Shown here piece by piece: positions 1 to 12,286 of a DNA stretch of 34,164 nucleotides. The notes beneath the pieces were generated by a model. It made no database searches and was not told the DNA's origin. It saw only the letters and a list, made by a program, of their open reading frames with translations. The stretch is from Conidiobolus incongruus B7586. Taxonomy: Eukaryota > Entomophthoromycota > Entomophthoromycetes > Entomophthorales > Conidiobolaceae. Within the stretch, counting starts at the first letter, position 1. Each line of letters begins with the position of its first letter. Position numbers and translations under genes: made by a program. The stretch is taken from NCBI GenBank assembly GCA_000697335.1, contig JNEM01013514.1:1-34164 (forward strand), in the 5' to 3' direction.

Positions 1-2100
1 TTTTTAAAATCAAATTCAAGATAATTATTTATATACAATAAGAATTGATTTGATCAATACAAAGATTTTTGTTATAAAATTCATTAAATATTAATATAAT
101 ATAATATAATATATATATATATATTTGTATAAATATGTATTTTTAAAAACATCTAAATCAATTTAAAATTTATTAAGTACTAATTATTAAACATTGTAAT
201 ATTATTGATTTACATTAATATTGTGTTTAATATTATGTCTGTAAGCGATATTTTGCATCAAATATTTAAAAAAAATCAAAATAATTCTATATTTAGATGA
301 ATATTCTGTTTTAAAAATTTAATATTTTATTACAGTATTTCATATTAAAAAATTTTTAAAAATAAATTTTCAGTATTTTTTTTAATTAACACATTGTGAG
401 TTTTAATAGTATGTATCATCACAATAAAACATAATATATATATTTGATCCAATTCAATTGATGATGTATATAAAGAATTTTGGATTATAATCAATTATTT
501 AAAGCTATTATGTTAAATTTTTGTCACTTTAGATACTTGAGCAAATAGCTTATTAATAGATATAATTAAAGATGGCATGAAATCGAATTGACACGACATT
601 ATCTAATTCGTTTATCTGTTGATTAAATTAAAATGCATCTCAAAATTTTTAAAACACAAATGTACATTATTTAGTTTAATTACCTGCGATTTAGCTAGTG
701 TAAGAAGTAAGATTGAGTGTTAATTGATAGCAACAGTTCAGCCAATTATCATTCTACATTAGTACAAGTTGATTTTGGTTTTTCAATACAACTGGGACAA
801 ACTGTATTTGGTAATAAAATACACGTAATAAAACAATAGTTATAATGATAAATGTAAATGTAATCGAATAATTAAATTCATTATCTCTAAATAAAATCAA
901 TAAGAATATGAGTTGATTAATTTTAACTTGTTTCAAAAAAGAATTAACACAATAATAAATAAATTAAACTGAATGAGTTAACTAATATTTTTGACACAAT
1001 TAAACTTTTTTTTACAAAAAAAAATCAAAAATAACCCACATTTTAAATATTTGAAATTAATTATCCACTATTTTAATATATCAATTCAAATAAAAAAAAT
1101 AATTTGCATATTTTTTTTTCTTTGCCAAAAAATTTAAACAAAATTAAGATTTAATTTTCACTTTTAATAAATTATTTGGTTGATTAATTTAAACAACTTA
1201 ATTAAAATTTCTGGATTTTTATAAATTATTTCTCGGTATTAAATTTATTTTATGTTAATTTTATTTTATTTTTTTATTATTTTATTAGGTTTATTTTTAA
1301 TTTAATTTATGGCCAATTTAATTTAATGGGCAAAATGCCGTTTTTATCTGGATAAATTTATGACATATTTTATACTATTTTTAGTTAATCAAAGAACCCT
1401 TAATAATATAATTTTGTAAATATATTTTATTTAGATAATAAAAATTATCTATTTGATAAATTTAACAGTGTATCTCTATTAATGCTATCAATATTTGATT
1501 TTATTAATTGAAATTTTAATTGAATTTATTTTTATCAAGTTGAAATTTGATTGGTCAATTGATTATGCAATGCATATTTTATCAAAAGATTGTTTTCTGA
1601 GTATTTTACTTAATATCAATTGAATTTAAAAAAAGCAAATATGATATATAATAGTTTCTGGTAGAGTATCTTGATTCTCAATTCTTTTTTATATTGGTAT
1701 TGATACTTATTTAATTAATTCTATTCAATGTTTAAAATTATTATCAATTGAATTCAAATCAATTCTCTTTTTGATTGAAAAAAAATCAAATATTAAAATC
1801 TATTTATTATTTAGCATTTTTATGAACTTACCTAATGTATAAATATAATCATTATGATGTAGGATATATTATTTGGATATCTATATATTCTATTAAACCT
1901 GAATTGGAACTAGAAAGGTGTTTTCATATTATTATTATTTGCATATATCCAACAACTGCCAACTCCTATTAATTAAAAGTGCATTATTTTTTCCCATTGA
2001 ATGTTACGAATTGAGTTTGCCTTAATTGATTCTAATCGAATGTAAAATTATTGTTATCTTTGATAATTTGATTATTGGTAAATTTATTTATCAGTTTCAT
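1..2100. other. AT-rich intergenic DNA, no gene seen
   Basis: No open frame here resembles a known protein and codon-like composition is absent. The stretch contains only A/T runs and short AT repeats, for example alternating AT near 109-123. It reads as ordinary AT-rich spacer, possibly including distal promoter DNA of the GATA gene to its right. Confidence 0.6.
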
Positions 2101-2413
2101 TTTTGAATGAACAAATCACTTACACACACACACACACACACATATCCTTTTACCACCCATACTCATTTCATTTACCGCCCTTCTCATTTTTCGTCATTTA
2201 TTCATTTTACTATAAATAAACTACTCTCTCCTAGATTTGATATCAACTTCACATTGTTCACTAATATCCTATCTAAGCTTAAAGGATTCCAACTTTTTAT
2301 TCCCAAGTTCAGCTATATTTTATCCTGCATTATACTTCTTACCAAAAATTAACTAACTAGTTATTCAAAGGTATTATTCTATCCTTTTATTAATACAAAC
2401 ATATTCAAAATCC
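2101..2413 (+). promoter_or_regulatory. Promoter and long C/T-rich leader of the first GATA gene
   Basis: This stretch is strongly depleted of G on the plus strand and rich in C and T, unlike the flanking spacer. It contains an (AC)n tract at 2122-2142 and a TATA-like TATAAATA at 2211, about 200 nt before the start codon. The composition suits an unstructured 5' leader. The short open frame across 2107-2352 is low-complexity and is probably not a gene. Transcript start and any leader intron cannot be fixed from sequence alone. Confidence 0.5.
2122..2142. repeat. (AC)n microsatellite
   Basis: A run of about ten AC dinucleotides within the C/T-rich leader upstream of the first GATA gene. Confidence 0.9.
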
Positions 2414-3217
2414 ATGATGTCAACCGATATTGCCAAAATCAATTCCTTCAACTGCTTCGCCTGCAATACAAAGCAAGCTCCATGCATGATTCATTCTTCC
2501 ACTTCTCACGAATCAGAAAGAAATAGCACAGGCAAAAATTCCTCCAACGTATTACGCTGTGCTAACTGTTTCAGTACAACAACTCCTTTATGGCGACGTG
2601 ATCCTCAAGGTCGCACAATTTGCAATGCATGTGGTCTTTATTATAAGCTCAACAAGGTACATCGACCAGCTTGCCTTAAGCAAGATGTCATTCGCAGACG
2701 CAGACGCACTTCAAAACATATGAAATCATTAACAATAATTCCGGTCCAAATGAACCAACCCACTCAACATTACGCCACACATCCCCTCCATTATCAACAT
2801 CAGCCTCATAATGCTTATCCAAACTATTATCCCCACATGCCGCAACCTTATCACAACAATCGTTTAGTGTCACAACCCAATGAACATTCGAAGCGATTCA
2901 TCCATTCTGATCCCAATGCATCATATTATCAAGTCCCTTCTTCAATGCCATTGGGCCGCTCTAGATGTAACTCCCTCCCTACACCTCCCTCGCAGCCATT
3001 CCTGAGGAGCTCAACTCACTCATCACCTGCGATCTATGGCTCAGCTACTTTCACATCACCCCATCTCGAAAGCCAAAATGTATTTCCAACGCCACCAACC
3101 TCCACTCCAATGCAAGAACCTTCATCCAGATACAAATTACCCTCAATTTCAGAGCTTTTGCCAGAATTAGCTCCTCAAAACAACCTCAATCAATCCTGTA
3201 AATTAGCCAACTACTAA
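2414..3217 (+). CDS. Single-finger GATA-type zinc-finger transcription factor
   Basis: An intronless 267-residue DNA-binding regulator expected in the nucleus. The finger is Cys49-X2-Cys52-X17-Cys70-X2-Cys73, with [20 protein letters not shown] and a basic tail ([11 protein letters not shown]) typical of the fungal nitrogen-type AreA/NIT2/Gln3 class, which binds HGATAR sites. Residues 14-27 carry a further C-X2-C...C-X2-H cluster (C14, C17, C24, H27) that may bind metal. Residues 115-160 are rich in His, Pro, Tyr and Asn. The C-terminus is Ser/Pro/Thr-rich and ends with a hydrophobic LPSISELL motif near 246, possibly a cofactor-docking segment. The first of two adjacent ATGs was used. Nitrogen regulation is an inference from the finger; the protein is much shorter than AreA, so a developmental or light-response role is also possible. 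Confidence 0.93.
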   Translation: MMSTDIAKINSFNCFACNTKQAPCMIHSSTSHESERNSTGKNSSNVLRCANCFSTTTPLWRRDPQGRTICNACGLYYKLNKVHRPACLKQDVIRRRRRTSKHMKSLTIIPVQMNQPTQHYATHPLHYQHQPHNAYPNYYPHMPQPYHNNRLVSQPNEHSKRFIHSDPNASYYQVPSSMPLGRSRCNSLPTPPSQPFLRSSTHSSPAIYGSATFTSPHLESQNVFPTPPTSTPMQEPSSRYKLPSISELLPELAPQNNLNQSCKLANY

Positions 3218-5583
3218 CTCTAAATAAGCATAAGTCAAGCCATCAGAGATGGGAATATATAATATAATTTTACTCATTCAATTAAATTAGCATAGAATGA
3301 ATGTTTATAATTAGACAATAAAATTTCTAAAATAATATAACTTAATAAATTTTATTTTTTTTAAAAAAAAATATTTTATATAATATAAAAATAATTTTTG
3401 ATTATAATTAAAATTAATAAGATTTAAATAATAATTTTTGACCTAATAATTATTAATTGTTTATTTATTTATTTATTTATTTATTAATGATATATATTAT
3501 TAATTAAAATATTATTAAAATTAACTATAAAAATTTTTTAAATTTTTCAAAAAATAAACACAAACACTTAAATAATTTTAACTATAAATTTAAGTTTATG
3601 TAATAATTTTTTTTTTAAATTTGATATTATAAAATTATTATTAAATAAAAATTTTAATAATAAATTTCACTTTTTAAAAAAATTAATTAGTGTCACATTT
3701 TTAATAATATTATTAGTTATTATTGATTTAAAATTAATTAATTACAACCTTTAATAATAATTTTTAATAGTATTCTGGTTAATGAATTAAATAACTACTT
3801 TTGGATATTTTATATTAATTAAGTACTCTCAAAATTCCGAATAAGTTTCGAGTGTAATTCATGCATGTAAATTTTTATTAAAGATCGGAGTAAAATAAAA
3901 GATTTGGCTTAAGGAAGTTATTTTTCACCATATTCCTTAATTATTTAGTTTGTAAAAATCTAATATTACTAACTTATTACACATTTGAATACATTCAATT
4001 TTTTATAACTCATAATATATATACGTTATTATTAAATTTTTATTATATTAGCAGTTTTGAACAATTTTAATATTTTAAGTTAATTTTTTTAAAAAATAAA
4101 ATTAATTAATTATTATAATCAGGATTATAATTTTGTTAAGATTTCTACAATCATAATTAATTTAAATTAATTCAAAATTCAATTTATTTATAATTATTAA
4201 TAATGGTTATATTTAGTTGAGAGTATGTATATATGTATGTATGTATGTATGTAATATAATATAATATAATATTTTTTACTTAAATTTTTGCACTTAATAT
4301 ATACTGTTGTGGGTTTTGGCGATAACTAAAATTTTTTTTGTTCAAAATTTTAAAATCAACACTTGATCAATTTTTTGAATGAACAAATGTAATATATATA
4401 TATATATATATATTATAGAATTTGAAAATTGAAAAAAAAATAATTGATAAGACATAAAATGAAGTTTCACAATTTGTGTACTTGAATAGTTTATGTGAAC
4501 TTTCCTTTATTAGACTATCAGTAATAAAATTTATCATAAACTCGTGATAATTAAATTAATGGGTCTATTTAATAAAAAATTTAATTTTATTAATATTTTA
4601 ATAACAGAAATAAAAAAAATTAATTGGCTATTAAAGATAGTAGATTTATTACATAATTTTTAAAATTAATAACATTTATATTATATTATATCAATTTAGA
4701 TTTTATAATTTTAATACAAACTATATTAATTTAAAATTTATATAAATATATATTGAATTTGAAATTTAGTTTAATTTTTTTAGTATTGAATTTACTTGAA
4801 TATTAAATTTGAATTCAATAGTATAAGTAAAAAGTATTAGCTTAATATATACAGTATATTAATATAGCCATTCATTCATAAATTTTGCCACTTATTAAAT
4901 TTAAAAATTTAATAAAATAGAATTTCCATTTAAATATCATTTACCTGGCCCATGAGTATGATGTATTATTATTAGACTTCCTTTGTGAATATTGAGAGTT
5001 TGGTCCAAAAAATAGTGATAAAATCAAAAATTCGATATTGCCAAAATTAATAGTATTGTAACCTTATGAAATTGATGTACATTTATATTTTAAGAAATTT
5101 AAAATATCTTACATTGGAAAAATATTATAATCCAATTTTTATACGTTTTATTTATAACACTATTGTAATAAGTACCATTATTATTAAATTATGCAAATCA
5201 TTAAATGATGCTTTATATGTTACGAGATTTCAATAATCTAATCAATTGGATAAAATATATTTACAATATATTATTGACTTTCTTCAATCAACTCTTGTTA
5301 ATTGTATTTGAATATCTAAAATCAAATCAAAATTAAATTACAAATCTGTGATTTTTGATATATTTACTTATCTTATTCTCACTCCCAAATATATTGCAAC
5401 TTTATAATTTTAAAATTTGAATTTGAATAATTTGAAAAATATTATAAGTTTCTTATAATATTTTATTTTAAATTAACTGAAACAAAATTTTAGCGATGGT
5501 CAAAGATAACAGAGATTATTTTTTAAAAAGTATTAATCAAACTTCAAATAATGGTTATGAATTGAAAAATATATTATAAGTAT
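3218..5583. other. AT-rich intergenic DNA with simple repeats
   Basis: No coding signal. It holds several short tandem repeats: (TTTA)n near 3459-3484, (GTAT)n near 4225-4251 followed by (ATAAT)n to about 4271, and (TA)n near 4393-4413. The spacer separates the first GATA gene from the LTR fossil. Confidence 0.6.
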
Positions 5584-5918
5584 TAACACGTTTTGGGAAA
5601 GCCGTGTCCTGAGTAATTTGAATAAAAGAGAGAGATCTGGAGAATACCAGGTAACTGATAGAGAGAGAAGGAGTTTATTGGTATAAGGCAGATAGCTAGG
5701 AGGACCCAGATCGAGCTCGTTGTTTTCAAGATAGCTCTAATTCCGGATTTTATATGGAGTGAATAGAGTAAGGGGATTTATGGAGTATTCCGGTGGCTTG
5801 TATCACAAACCAATTAAAGGATAAAGATGAAGGAGCTGATCATGTGAGGGGAGAATAACCCTTAAATTAATTTGAAGTAAGCATATTAAGTAGGAGAGGA
5901 GGCTCCTGGCTTGTGACA
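5584..5918 (-). mobile_element. Probable solo LTR of a Ty3/gypsy-like retrotransposon (fossil)
   Basis: A 335-bp island of clearly higher GC content in AT-rich spacer. Read on the minus strand it begins TGTCACAAGCC and ends near CCAAAACGTGTTA, the style of fungal gypsy LTR ends. The 4-bp sequence GTAT abuts both edges (5580-5583 and 5919-5922), consistent with a target-site duplication. No internal retrotransposon region lies on either side, so it looks like a solo LTR left by recombination. Retained GC content and matching flanks suggest it is younger than the AT-saturated transposons at the right of the window. It lies about 450 bp upstream of a tRNA gene. Confidence 0.72.
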
Positions 5919-6370
5919 GTATATTTAAAAAAAAATAAATATTTTAACACTAATATTAACTGAATTGAAAAAAATCTATCTTAAAAAAATTGCATATCAT
6001 TAGGTGAAAGTTTAAAATTTTATAAAAAAATTAATCAAAAAAAAATATTTTTCTATTTGATGAAATTTATATATTATATTAATTTAATATTTAATAATGA
6101 GATCAAAATAATAATATACTCAATTAATTAATATCATAAAAATAATGAATTAAAGAATTTAAATTATAATTTGAGTATATAGGCTGAAGAAAAAATTAAT
6201 TGAAATAAAAGGATAGAAAATCATGATAATAATTGAATAAAGTGAAAAAAAATTTAAAGTTAACTTTTAATAGATATAAAGAAACAAAAAATTGTTGAGA
6301 GAATGAAAAATAAAAATAAATATTTGATAAAAAATCTAACACATAAAAATGTTCCATTACTCTTTAGTAA
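5919..6370. other. AT-rich spacer before tRNA-Gln
   Basis: No gene or structured element was recognised between the LTR fossil and the tRNA gene. Confidence 0.5.
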
Positions 6371-6442
6371 GCTCCGCTGGTGTAATGGTTAGCACTCAGG
6401 ACTTTGAATCCTGCGATCTGAGTTCGATTCTCAGGCAGAGCT
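6371..6442 (+). tRNA. tRNA-Gln (anticodon TTG)
   Basis: A 72-nt cloverleaf. The acceptor stem is GCTCCGC/GCAGAGC, the anticodon stem CAGGA/TCCTG encloses loop CTTTGAA with anticodon TTG, and the T-arm contains GTTCGATTC. The sequence closely follows eukaryotic tRNA-Gln from the D-arm through the T-arm. No intron. One acceptor pair (5-68) is C-A rather than Watson-Crick. A Pol III terminator of six T lies about 5 nt past the 3' end. An identical copy lies on the opposite strand at 12215-12286. Confidence 0.95.
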
Positions 6443-6996
6443 TTATTTTTTGTTATTTAATTTTTATAATCAATAATTTTTATTCATTGATAATATCTTT
6501 TAATTTTGAATATATTATATATTTATAGATTTAATCTTTCGTTCGTTTATAATCCTGCTTATATTAACCTACCAAGTCATTTTTTGTTACTATTTATATA
6601 AAATATTGATATTTAGATTTTTCATCACATTTATTTATTATTTCAACTTATATTTTTAATCAATGTACATTTTATTTTTGTTTGATGTTTTACTATTACA
6701 ATTATTGTACAGATTTATATTATTTGAAATATTTCATATCTACGATTAAACTTATTGTATTTTATATTATGGGAATAAAATATTTATGATTAATATTTTT
6801 TTAATTTAATTTATAATATTAAAATTCATCAAATTATTAATTTTTTTGTACAATTTTGATTATTATAAATTAGAACAAATTATTTATAATTCAATCCCAC
6901 ATTTTAATTTTAAACGATAAAATCATGAAAAGGATAGTCAATATAATTTAAAAATATATCAATTTTATAAAAAAAATTCAATAATATAAATTTAAA
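6443..6996. other. Spacer between tRNA-Gln and RRP45
   Basis: AT-rich DNA containing the tRNA terminator at its left edge and presumably the RRP45 promoter at its right. No further gene was seen. Confidence 0.5.
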
Positions 6997-8116
6997 ATGA
7001 ATAAAGATAGACAATTAAGCAATCCAGAAAAACAATTTTTAATCGATTCTCTCAATCTTAAATTACGCGAAGATTCCCGAAATATTCACGAATTTCGACC
7101 TATCAAACTCAATTTTTTTAAAGATGTTTACGGTCAGGTGGAAGTTTGTTTAGGTAAAACTAGGTATTTGTTCTTTATTAGATATTGCAGGGATAATGTG
7201 TTGATTTGGTTTTAGAGTTTTAGCTAAAGTATCGGCAAGTGTTACATTACCCTATCCCGATAAACCTACCGAAGGTATTTTGCAATTCAGTTCGGAAATT
7301 CACTCTTTGGCTCACCTTAGTTATGAGAGTGGAAAGTAATATTATAACTATACACTGTTAATATTGTTTTATTAATCGCATATAATTAATTATCATAGGA
7401 CATCAGAAACCGAAGTGATTATTACTAGAATGTTAGAAAGAAGTTTTAGAAGGAGTAAAGCTATCGATATGGAAGGTTTATGTATTGTAGCTGGTGAAAA
7501 AGTACACTATTTCAAATATCATCGATGTAATGAATATACTTATATGATTTAATTGGATTAGGTTTGGACTTTGAGAGTGGATATTCACTTTTTAGACGAT
7601 GATGGCAATTTAATGGATGCCGCAAGTATTGCTGCTTTAGCTGCTCTACGTCATTTTAGATATCCTGATGTTACGGTAATTGGACAAGATGTTACAATTG
7701 TAAGTTGTATATGAAATATAAAGATTTATAAGATTATTTATACTTTACTTTTTTTACAGCATAATATGGATGAAAAGCCACCTATTGCGCTTACCATTCA
7801 TCATCCCATTGTAACGGTTTCTTTTGGTATATTTAATAATGGGTAAGAGCCAACAACTGAATACCATGAATATAAACTGATAAATGTATGACTTAGTGAA
7901 TTAGCTATTGTCGACTGTACATCAACAGAAGAACAAGTACGTCAAGGGAATATAGTGATTGCAATGAATCCCCACCAACAGATCATAGCGTTGACCAAAT
8001 TGGGTGGTGTAAATACGAGTCCTTTACAGATGTGGGGATGTATTGAAACTGCTAAAGTTAGAGTTCAAGAAATTCAAGAATTAATTACCAACGAGTGTAA
8101 ATTTCATTCCAATTAG
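6997..8116 (+). CDS. RRP45: Exosome core subunit RRP45 (EXOSC9), RNase PH fold
   Basis: Non-catalytic RNase PH-like subunit of the six-membered ring of the RNA exosome, acting in 3'-5' RNA processing and decay in nucleus and cytoplasm. Six exons inferred: 6997-7163, 7216-7335, 7399-7501, 7562-7699, 7760-7842 and 7897-8116, giving 276 residues. All introns are GT...AG, 52-63 nt, and frame is kept throughout. Family hallmarks in order are LREDSRNIHEFRPIKL near residue 23, YGQVEVCLGKTRVLAKVSA near 46, LPYPDKPTEG, SLAHLSYESG, FRRSKAIDMEGLCIV and WTLRVDIHFLDDDGNL, then the second RNase PH half ending EIQELI. It lacks the long C-terminal extension of animal EXOSC9, as fungal Rrp45 does. FIG4 follows in the same direction 457 nt downstream. 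Confidence 0.95.
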
Positions 8117-8573
8117 GTATCTTGTTGGACTAAGTAATCCTAATTTATTATGAACTAAAAATCGAATAAAAATTATATAGAATTTTGATAGTAAATATTG
8201 ATAATCAATTTTTATTTTAAAAATTTATAAAGTGGTATTTTTATAATATTTTTATTTTTCAAAATTATAAAATTTTTATTTAACAATATAATTTTATTAT
8301 TATTTTTATTTATATTCAAATTAATTTAACTATTTTTGAATTTATTTATATTTCAAAATTGTCAAAATTAATGATCAATTTAATTTTTTTTAAATCCCAT
8401 ATATTTTTAAAAAAATATTAATACAACTAAATAATACAGTCTCAAAATTCTATTCAATTTAAAAATTTACAATCACTAAAAATTAAATTTTATTAATTAA
8501 AATAATAATAAATTATTTTTAACTATTATACTAATAAAAATTTTAATAACAATTATTAAATAATCTTTAAATA
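8117..8573. other. Spacer between RRP45 and FIG4
   Basis: AT-rich intergenic DNA between two genes in tandem orientation. It should hold the RRP45 3' end and the FIG4 promoter, but no distinct site stands out. Confidence 0.5.
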
Positions 8574-11500
8574 ATGCACGATTATAACCATTACGAATTT
8601 AGTCAACCAGCCAGTTCTATTAACAAAACCCAACTTATAATGAGTAAATTTACTTTATACGAAACCAAAACCCGTTTCTATATAGTGGGGAGCAACCAGG
8701 GTGATAACTGTTACAGAATCTTAAAGATCGATAGAACTTCCATAGACGAGTTAAATGTCACCGAGGATGAAGTTGTGTATACCAAATCCGAATGTGTCGA
8801 ACTCTTGAGTATGATCGACCAGGGAAACTTACATACGGGAGGTCTTCAAAAAGTGTGCTCAGGGTTTGGTATTATAGGTAACTGGCTATTTTATAAGATT
8901 TATTATTATTATTATTATAATAATTAATTAAATGTTACAGGATTTATTAAATTTACACAGGGATACTATTTGAATTTAATAACTAAAAGAAAAGCTATAG
9001 CCCTAGTAGGAGGACACTATATTTATCATATTGAAGATACTGCTCTCTTACCAATAAGTCGAAATAGCTTGGGAGAGAGACGTCCCGATGAAGCTAGGTA
9101 TTCTTGAATACTTCATAATGTGAATATTGATTAATTAGTATTTTAGATATGTTTCAATTTTTCAAAATATGGATATGACTAAGAATTTTTATTTTAGGTA
9201 AAGATTTAAATATTTAATAATTGAATAATTCATTAATTTTTTAATAGTTATACCTATGATATTACACACTCTTTACAATATAATATAACCAAATTAAATC
9301 CTAATAAATTTGATGATCCCAACCATCCTCCATTTTCAGGATATCAAGAAATGTTTGTTTGGAATCACTATTTATTGAAGAATGGATTCGGCAAACATTG
9401 TCTCAATAGTCCATCGCATTGGGTGCTACCTATTATTTATGGGTTTGTAGATCAAGCAAGTAATTATTATGATTCATAATGTTAAAAAAATAATTTATTT
9501 ACAATATTTCAGAAATATCAGTTTTAGGCATTCCGATTGCTGTAACATTAATAGCGAGAAGATCTTGCAAATATGCAGGTGCCAGATTCCTAAAACGAGG
9601 TGTCAATGATCAGGGATATGTAGCCAATGAAGTTGAAACGGAACAGATCGTAAATTTAATGGAGCCTACATCGCTATATCTACCTCAAAAGCATGAGGAT
9701 GGTACTGTTTACTATATCCCCAACCCACGATACACTTCCTTCATTCAGCATCGAGGATCGATTCCGCTGAGCTGGGTTCAGGATCCTTCGAATATGGCGC
9801 CTAAACCCCAGATTGAATTGACACTTCCGGATCCTTTCCATGCGAGAGCAGCTTCTCACTTTAATTCGATGTTCCAACGTTATGGCTCACCTATTATTGT
9901 CCTAAATTTAATCAAAGCGAAAGAGAAGACACCACGAGAGTCCAAGTTACTACCTCCATTTAAAGATATGACCACCTACTTGACTAAATGTCTCAACGAC
10001 TCCAGTAAGATTATTTATGTGCCTTGGGATATGTCAAGAGCATCCAAAAGGTAATCCAATATAATATTTGAATAAATTTTAACTAATTATGTCATTAGTC
10101 GAGATCAAGATGTAATCAGTTGGTTGGAAAGTTTCGCTGAGGACGCTCTCAACATTACTAAATTCTTTCACCCGGGTCCTGAGCCCTATGCTTGGTACGA
10201 TAAGCGAAAATCAGAGTAATTTTATCATAATATTATTATATTATTTTTCCAATATTTATAATTGCATTAGTCCCAAAGATGAAAATCACAATGTTCCTAG
10301 GTATCAATACCTATTGCAGAAGGGAATTGTTCGCACAAACTGTATCGATTGTATCGACCGTACCAACGCAGCTCAATTTGTTATAGGAAAATTTGGACTT
10401 GCTCATCAATTACATGGATTAGGCATTATTAGCGAACCTTATCTTCCATTCGACTGTAATGCAATTGACATTCTCACCGAAATGTACCACGATCATGGTG
10501 ACACTCTAGCACTCCAATACGGAGGCTCATTACTCGTGAATAATATGGCAACATATCGCAAAATTAATCAAAATTGGTCATCTCACTCGCGAGACATGAT
10601 TGAAGCGATACGTCGCTTTTATTCCAACAGTTTCGTGGATGCGGAAAAGCAGGATGCCATCAATCTATTCTTGGGGGTGTATCAACCCATGCGAGAGTCC
10701 AAGAAGTTGTGGGAGATGTCTACGGATTATTATTTGCATAATTCCAGGTTTAAATTTGGTCAGCCTAGAAGAAAGGAGTAAGTTTTATTACCTATTTGTA
10801 AAACATATTAATAGTTCTATTTAGTTATATCAAATGGTGGAATCCAGAATATCTAGATAATTGGCAATTTGACAAATTCCCATGGCATAATAATCAATTT
10901 AACGAACTATCCAGAAGTGTTCAACCTCTGCCGTTCCAAATGCCCGACATTTTAGTGGATATTGAATCAGACCAAGAGTTCTTGGAGGAGGACTTCGACC
11001 CTATGAAAATATACTGGAACGAGTACTATCGTCCTAAATTATTTACCAGTTTTGGCAAGCTATTGGCATTTAATATGAATTCTACTTTAGAGTAAGTAAA
11101 CTTTTCTCTATTTAATTTAGTATATTGATGAATTATTTAGTGTAGATCTGAAAGCTTCTATGGAGAGAAGTCCCTTTCACGTTTATAAACCTCAGCAACC
11201 TTCTAATATTGAACCTGCGTAAGTTGTTTATCATTGATTGATTAACCTGATTGATTTATATATTAAATAGGTTGAATGTCGCTCGATTTGGTAAATGGAT
11301 CACATTTAATTCTGATAGAGGCAAAAATAAAAAAACGAGGAATTCCCTCCTGAACAGGGATTCTACATCTTCCGACCATCCTAGGCCACCCACTCCTGCA
11401 GTGTCGGAAGCAACTACTGCTGCCGCAAATCCTCTCGAAACACTGGTTGGCAATCTCATGAACCCCCATCTTACAACGCCCGAGCTTGAAGAATACGAGC

Positions 11501-11835
11501 GCTACGTAGACCAATACAACACTATCACTTATGGCACAGTACTCCTCCCTTACGAAAATTCTACCCAAATGATGTACTCAGACCCTGAGTACGAATTACT
11601 CGATCATTACGTCAACTCATCAACATCTATGGAAATCAATCCTTCGTCCGCAGATCTTGCCCAATTTCAGAACTATGTCCAAATTCCCAACGCCAACATC
11701 AACTTTGTCGGCAGTTTGGAATCAGGTGGAGCTAGTATGCGAGGAGGCAAGTACGAAGCTTATTCCACATGGTTGTTAGAAGGTCGCTACGTAAGACCTA
11801 CTAAGAAGGGATCGAAAATGGACGATAGTAAATAG
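8574..11835 (+). CDS. FIG4: FIG4-type SAC-domain phosphoinositide 5-phosphatase
   Basis: Endolysosomal/vacuolar phosphatase that acts on PI(3,5)P2 and, in the known family, forms a complex with Vac14 and the PIKfyve/Fab1 kinase. Ten exons inferred: 8574-8877, 8941-9097, 9147-9197, 9248-9459, 9513-10050, 10099-10215, 10271-10777, 10825-11091, 11141-11218 and 11271-11835. They give 931 residues, close to yeast (879) and human (907) Fig4. The N-terminal SAC region includes [14 protein letters not shown] and [19 protein letters not shown]. The catalytic motif [12 protein letters not shown] is at residues 481-492, a complete CX5R(T) with Cys484 and Arg490. The segment [15 protein letters not shown] just before it favours FIG4 over SAC1 or synaptojanin. 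The C-terminal part is low-complexity and poorly conserved. Every intron is 48-63 nt with GT...AG ends. Confidence 0.95.
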
Positions 11836-12214
11836 TTTTGATGAAATTTTGACATAATTAATTAAACTATATAATATTCTATTTTTATTTATTCCGTTAT
11901 AACTTTTTCTAATCAAAGTTTGTATTTATTATTTTAAAATTAATATTGACCAAGGTTTATATCGCTCAATATTATACAAACTTGATTTTATTTAGTTAAT
12001 AATTAATAATTGTTAGTTTGTAAATTAAAAATATTAATATAAATTTCAAAGCAATTTATGATTATTTTGTTATTATTAAATGTTTATGGATTAACTTGAA
12101 AGAAAATATTTTTGATTTTAGTTTGAATAAAGAGAATTAATAATAATTTTTAAATAAAAACAAAAGAATTGAAATGAGATACATATGAATGATAATAGTT
12201 TAAATTCGATAAAT
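11836..12214. other. Spacer between FIG4 and the minus-strand tRNA-Gln
   Basis: AT-rich 3' flank of FIG4, no gene seen. The stretch just downstream of the minus-strand tRNA (12160-12214) has no T4 run on that strand until about 50 nt past the tRNA 3' end. Confidence 0.5.
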
Positions 12215-12286
12215 AGCTCTGCCTGAGAATCGAACTCAGATCGCAGGATTCAAAGTCCTGAGTGCTAACCATTACACCAGCGGAGC
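12215..12286 (-). tRNA. tRNA-Gln (anticodon TTG), identical copy
   Basis: Reverse-strand 72-nt tRNA identical to that at 6371-6442, including the C-A mismatch at pair 5-68 and anticodon TTG. The flanks are unrelated to those of the first copy, so only the tRNA itself is shared. The two copies are inverted and bracket RRP45 and FIG4. Confidence 0.95.

Noticed and set aside
754-936. Minus-strand 60-residue open frame
   Set aside because: Ile/Phe/Asn-rich chance frame typical of AT-rich DNA; no start context or neighbour support.
1343-1360. ATCTGGATAA near the first GATA gene as another iron-type GATA site
   Set aside because: An extra G breaks the ATCWGATAA motif; GATA cores alone are common by chance in such DNA.
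2107-2352. 81-residue open frame beginning in the AC repeat
   Set aside because: Low-complexity Thr/His and Phe/Ser composition and position in the GATA gene leader; no family resemblance.
4393-4413. (TA)n and other short tandem tracts as a CRISPR-like or origin array
   Set aside because: Units are simple dinucleotides or tetranucleotides without spacers; ordinary microsatellites in AT-rich DNA.
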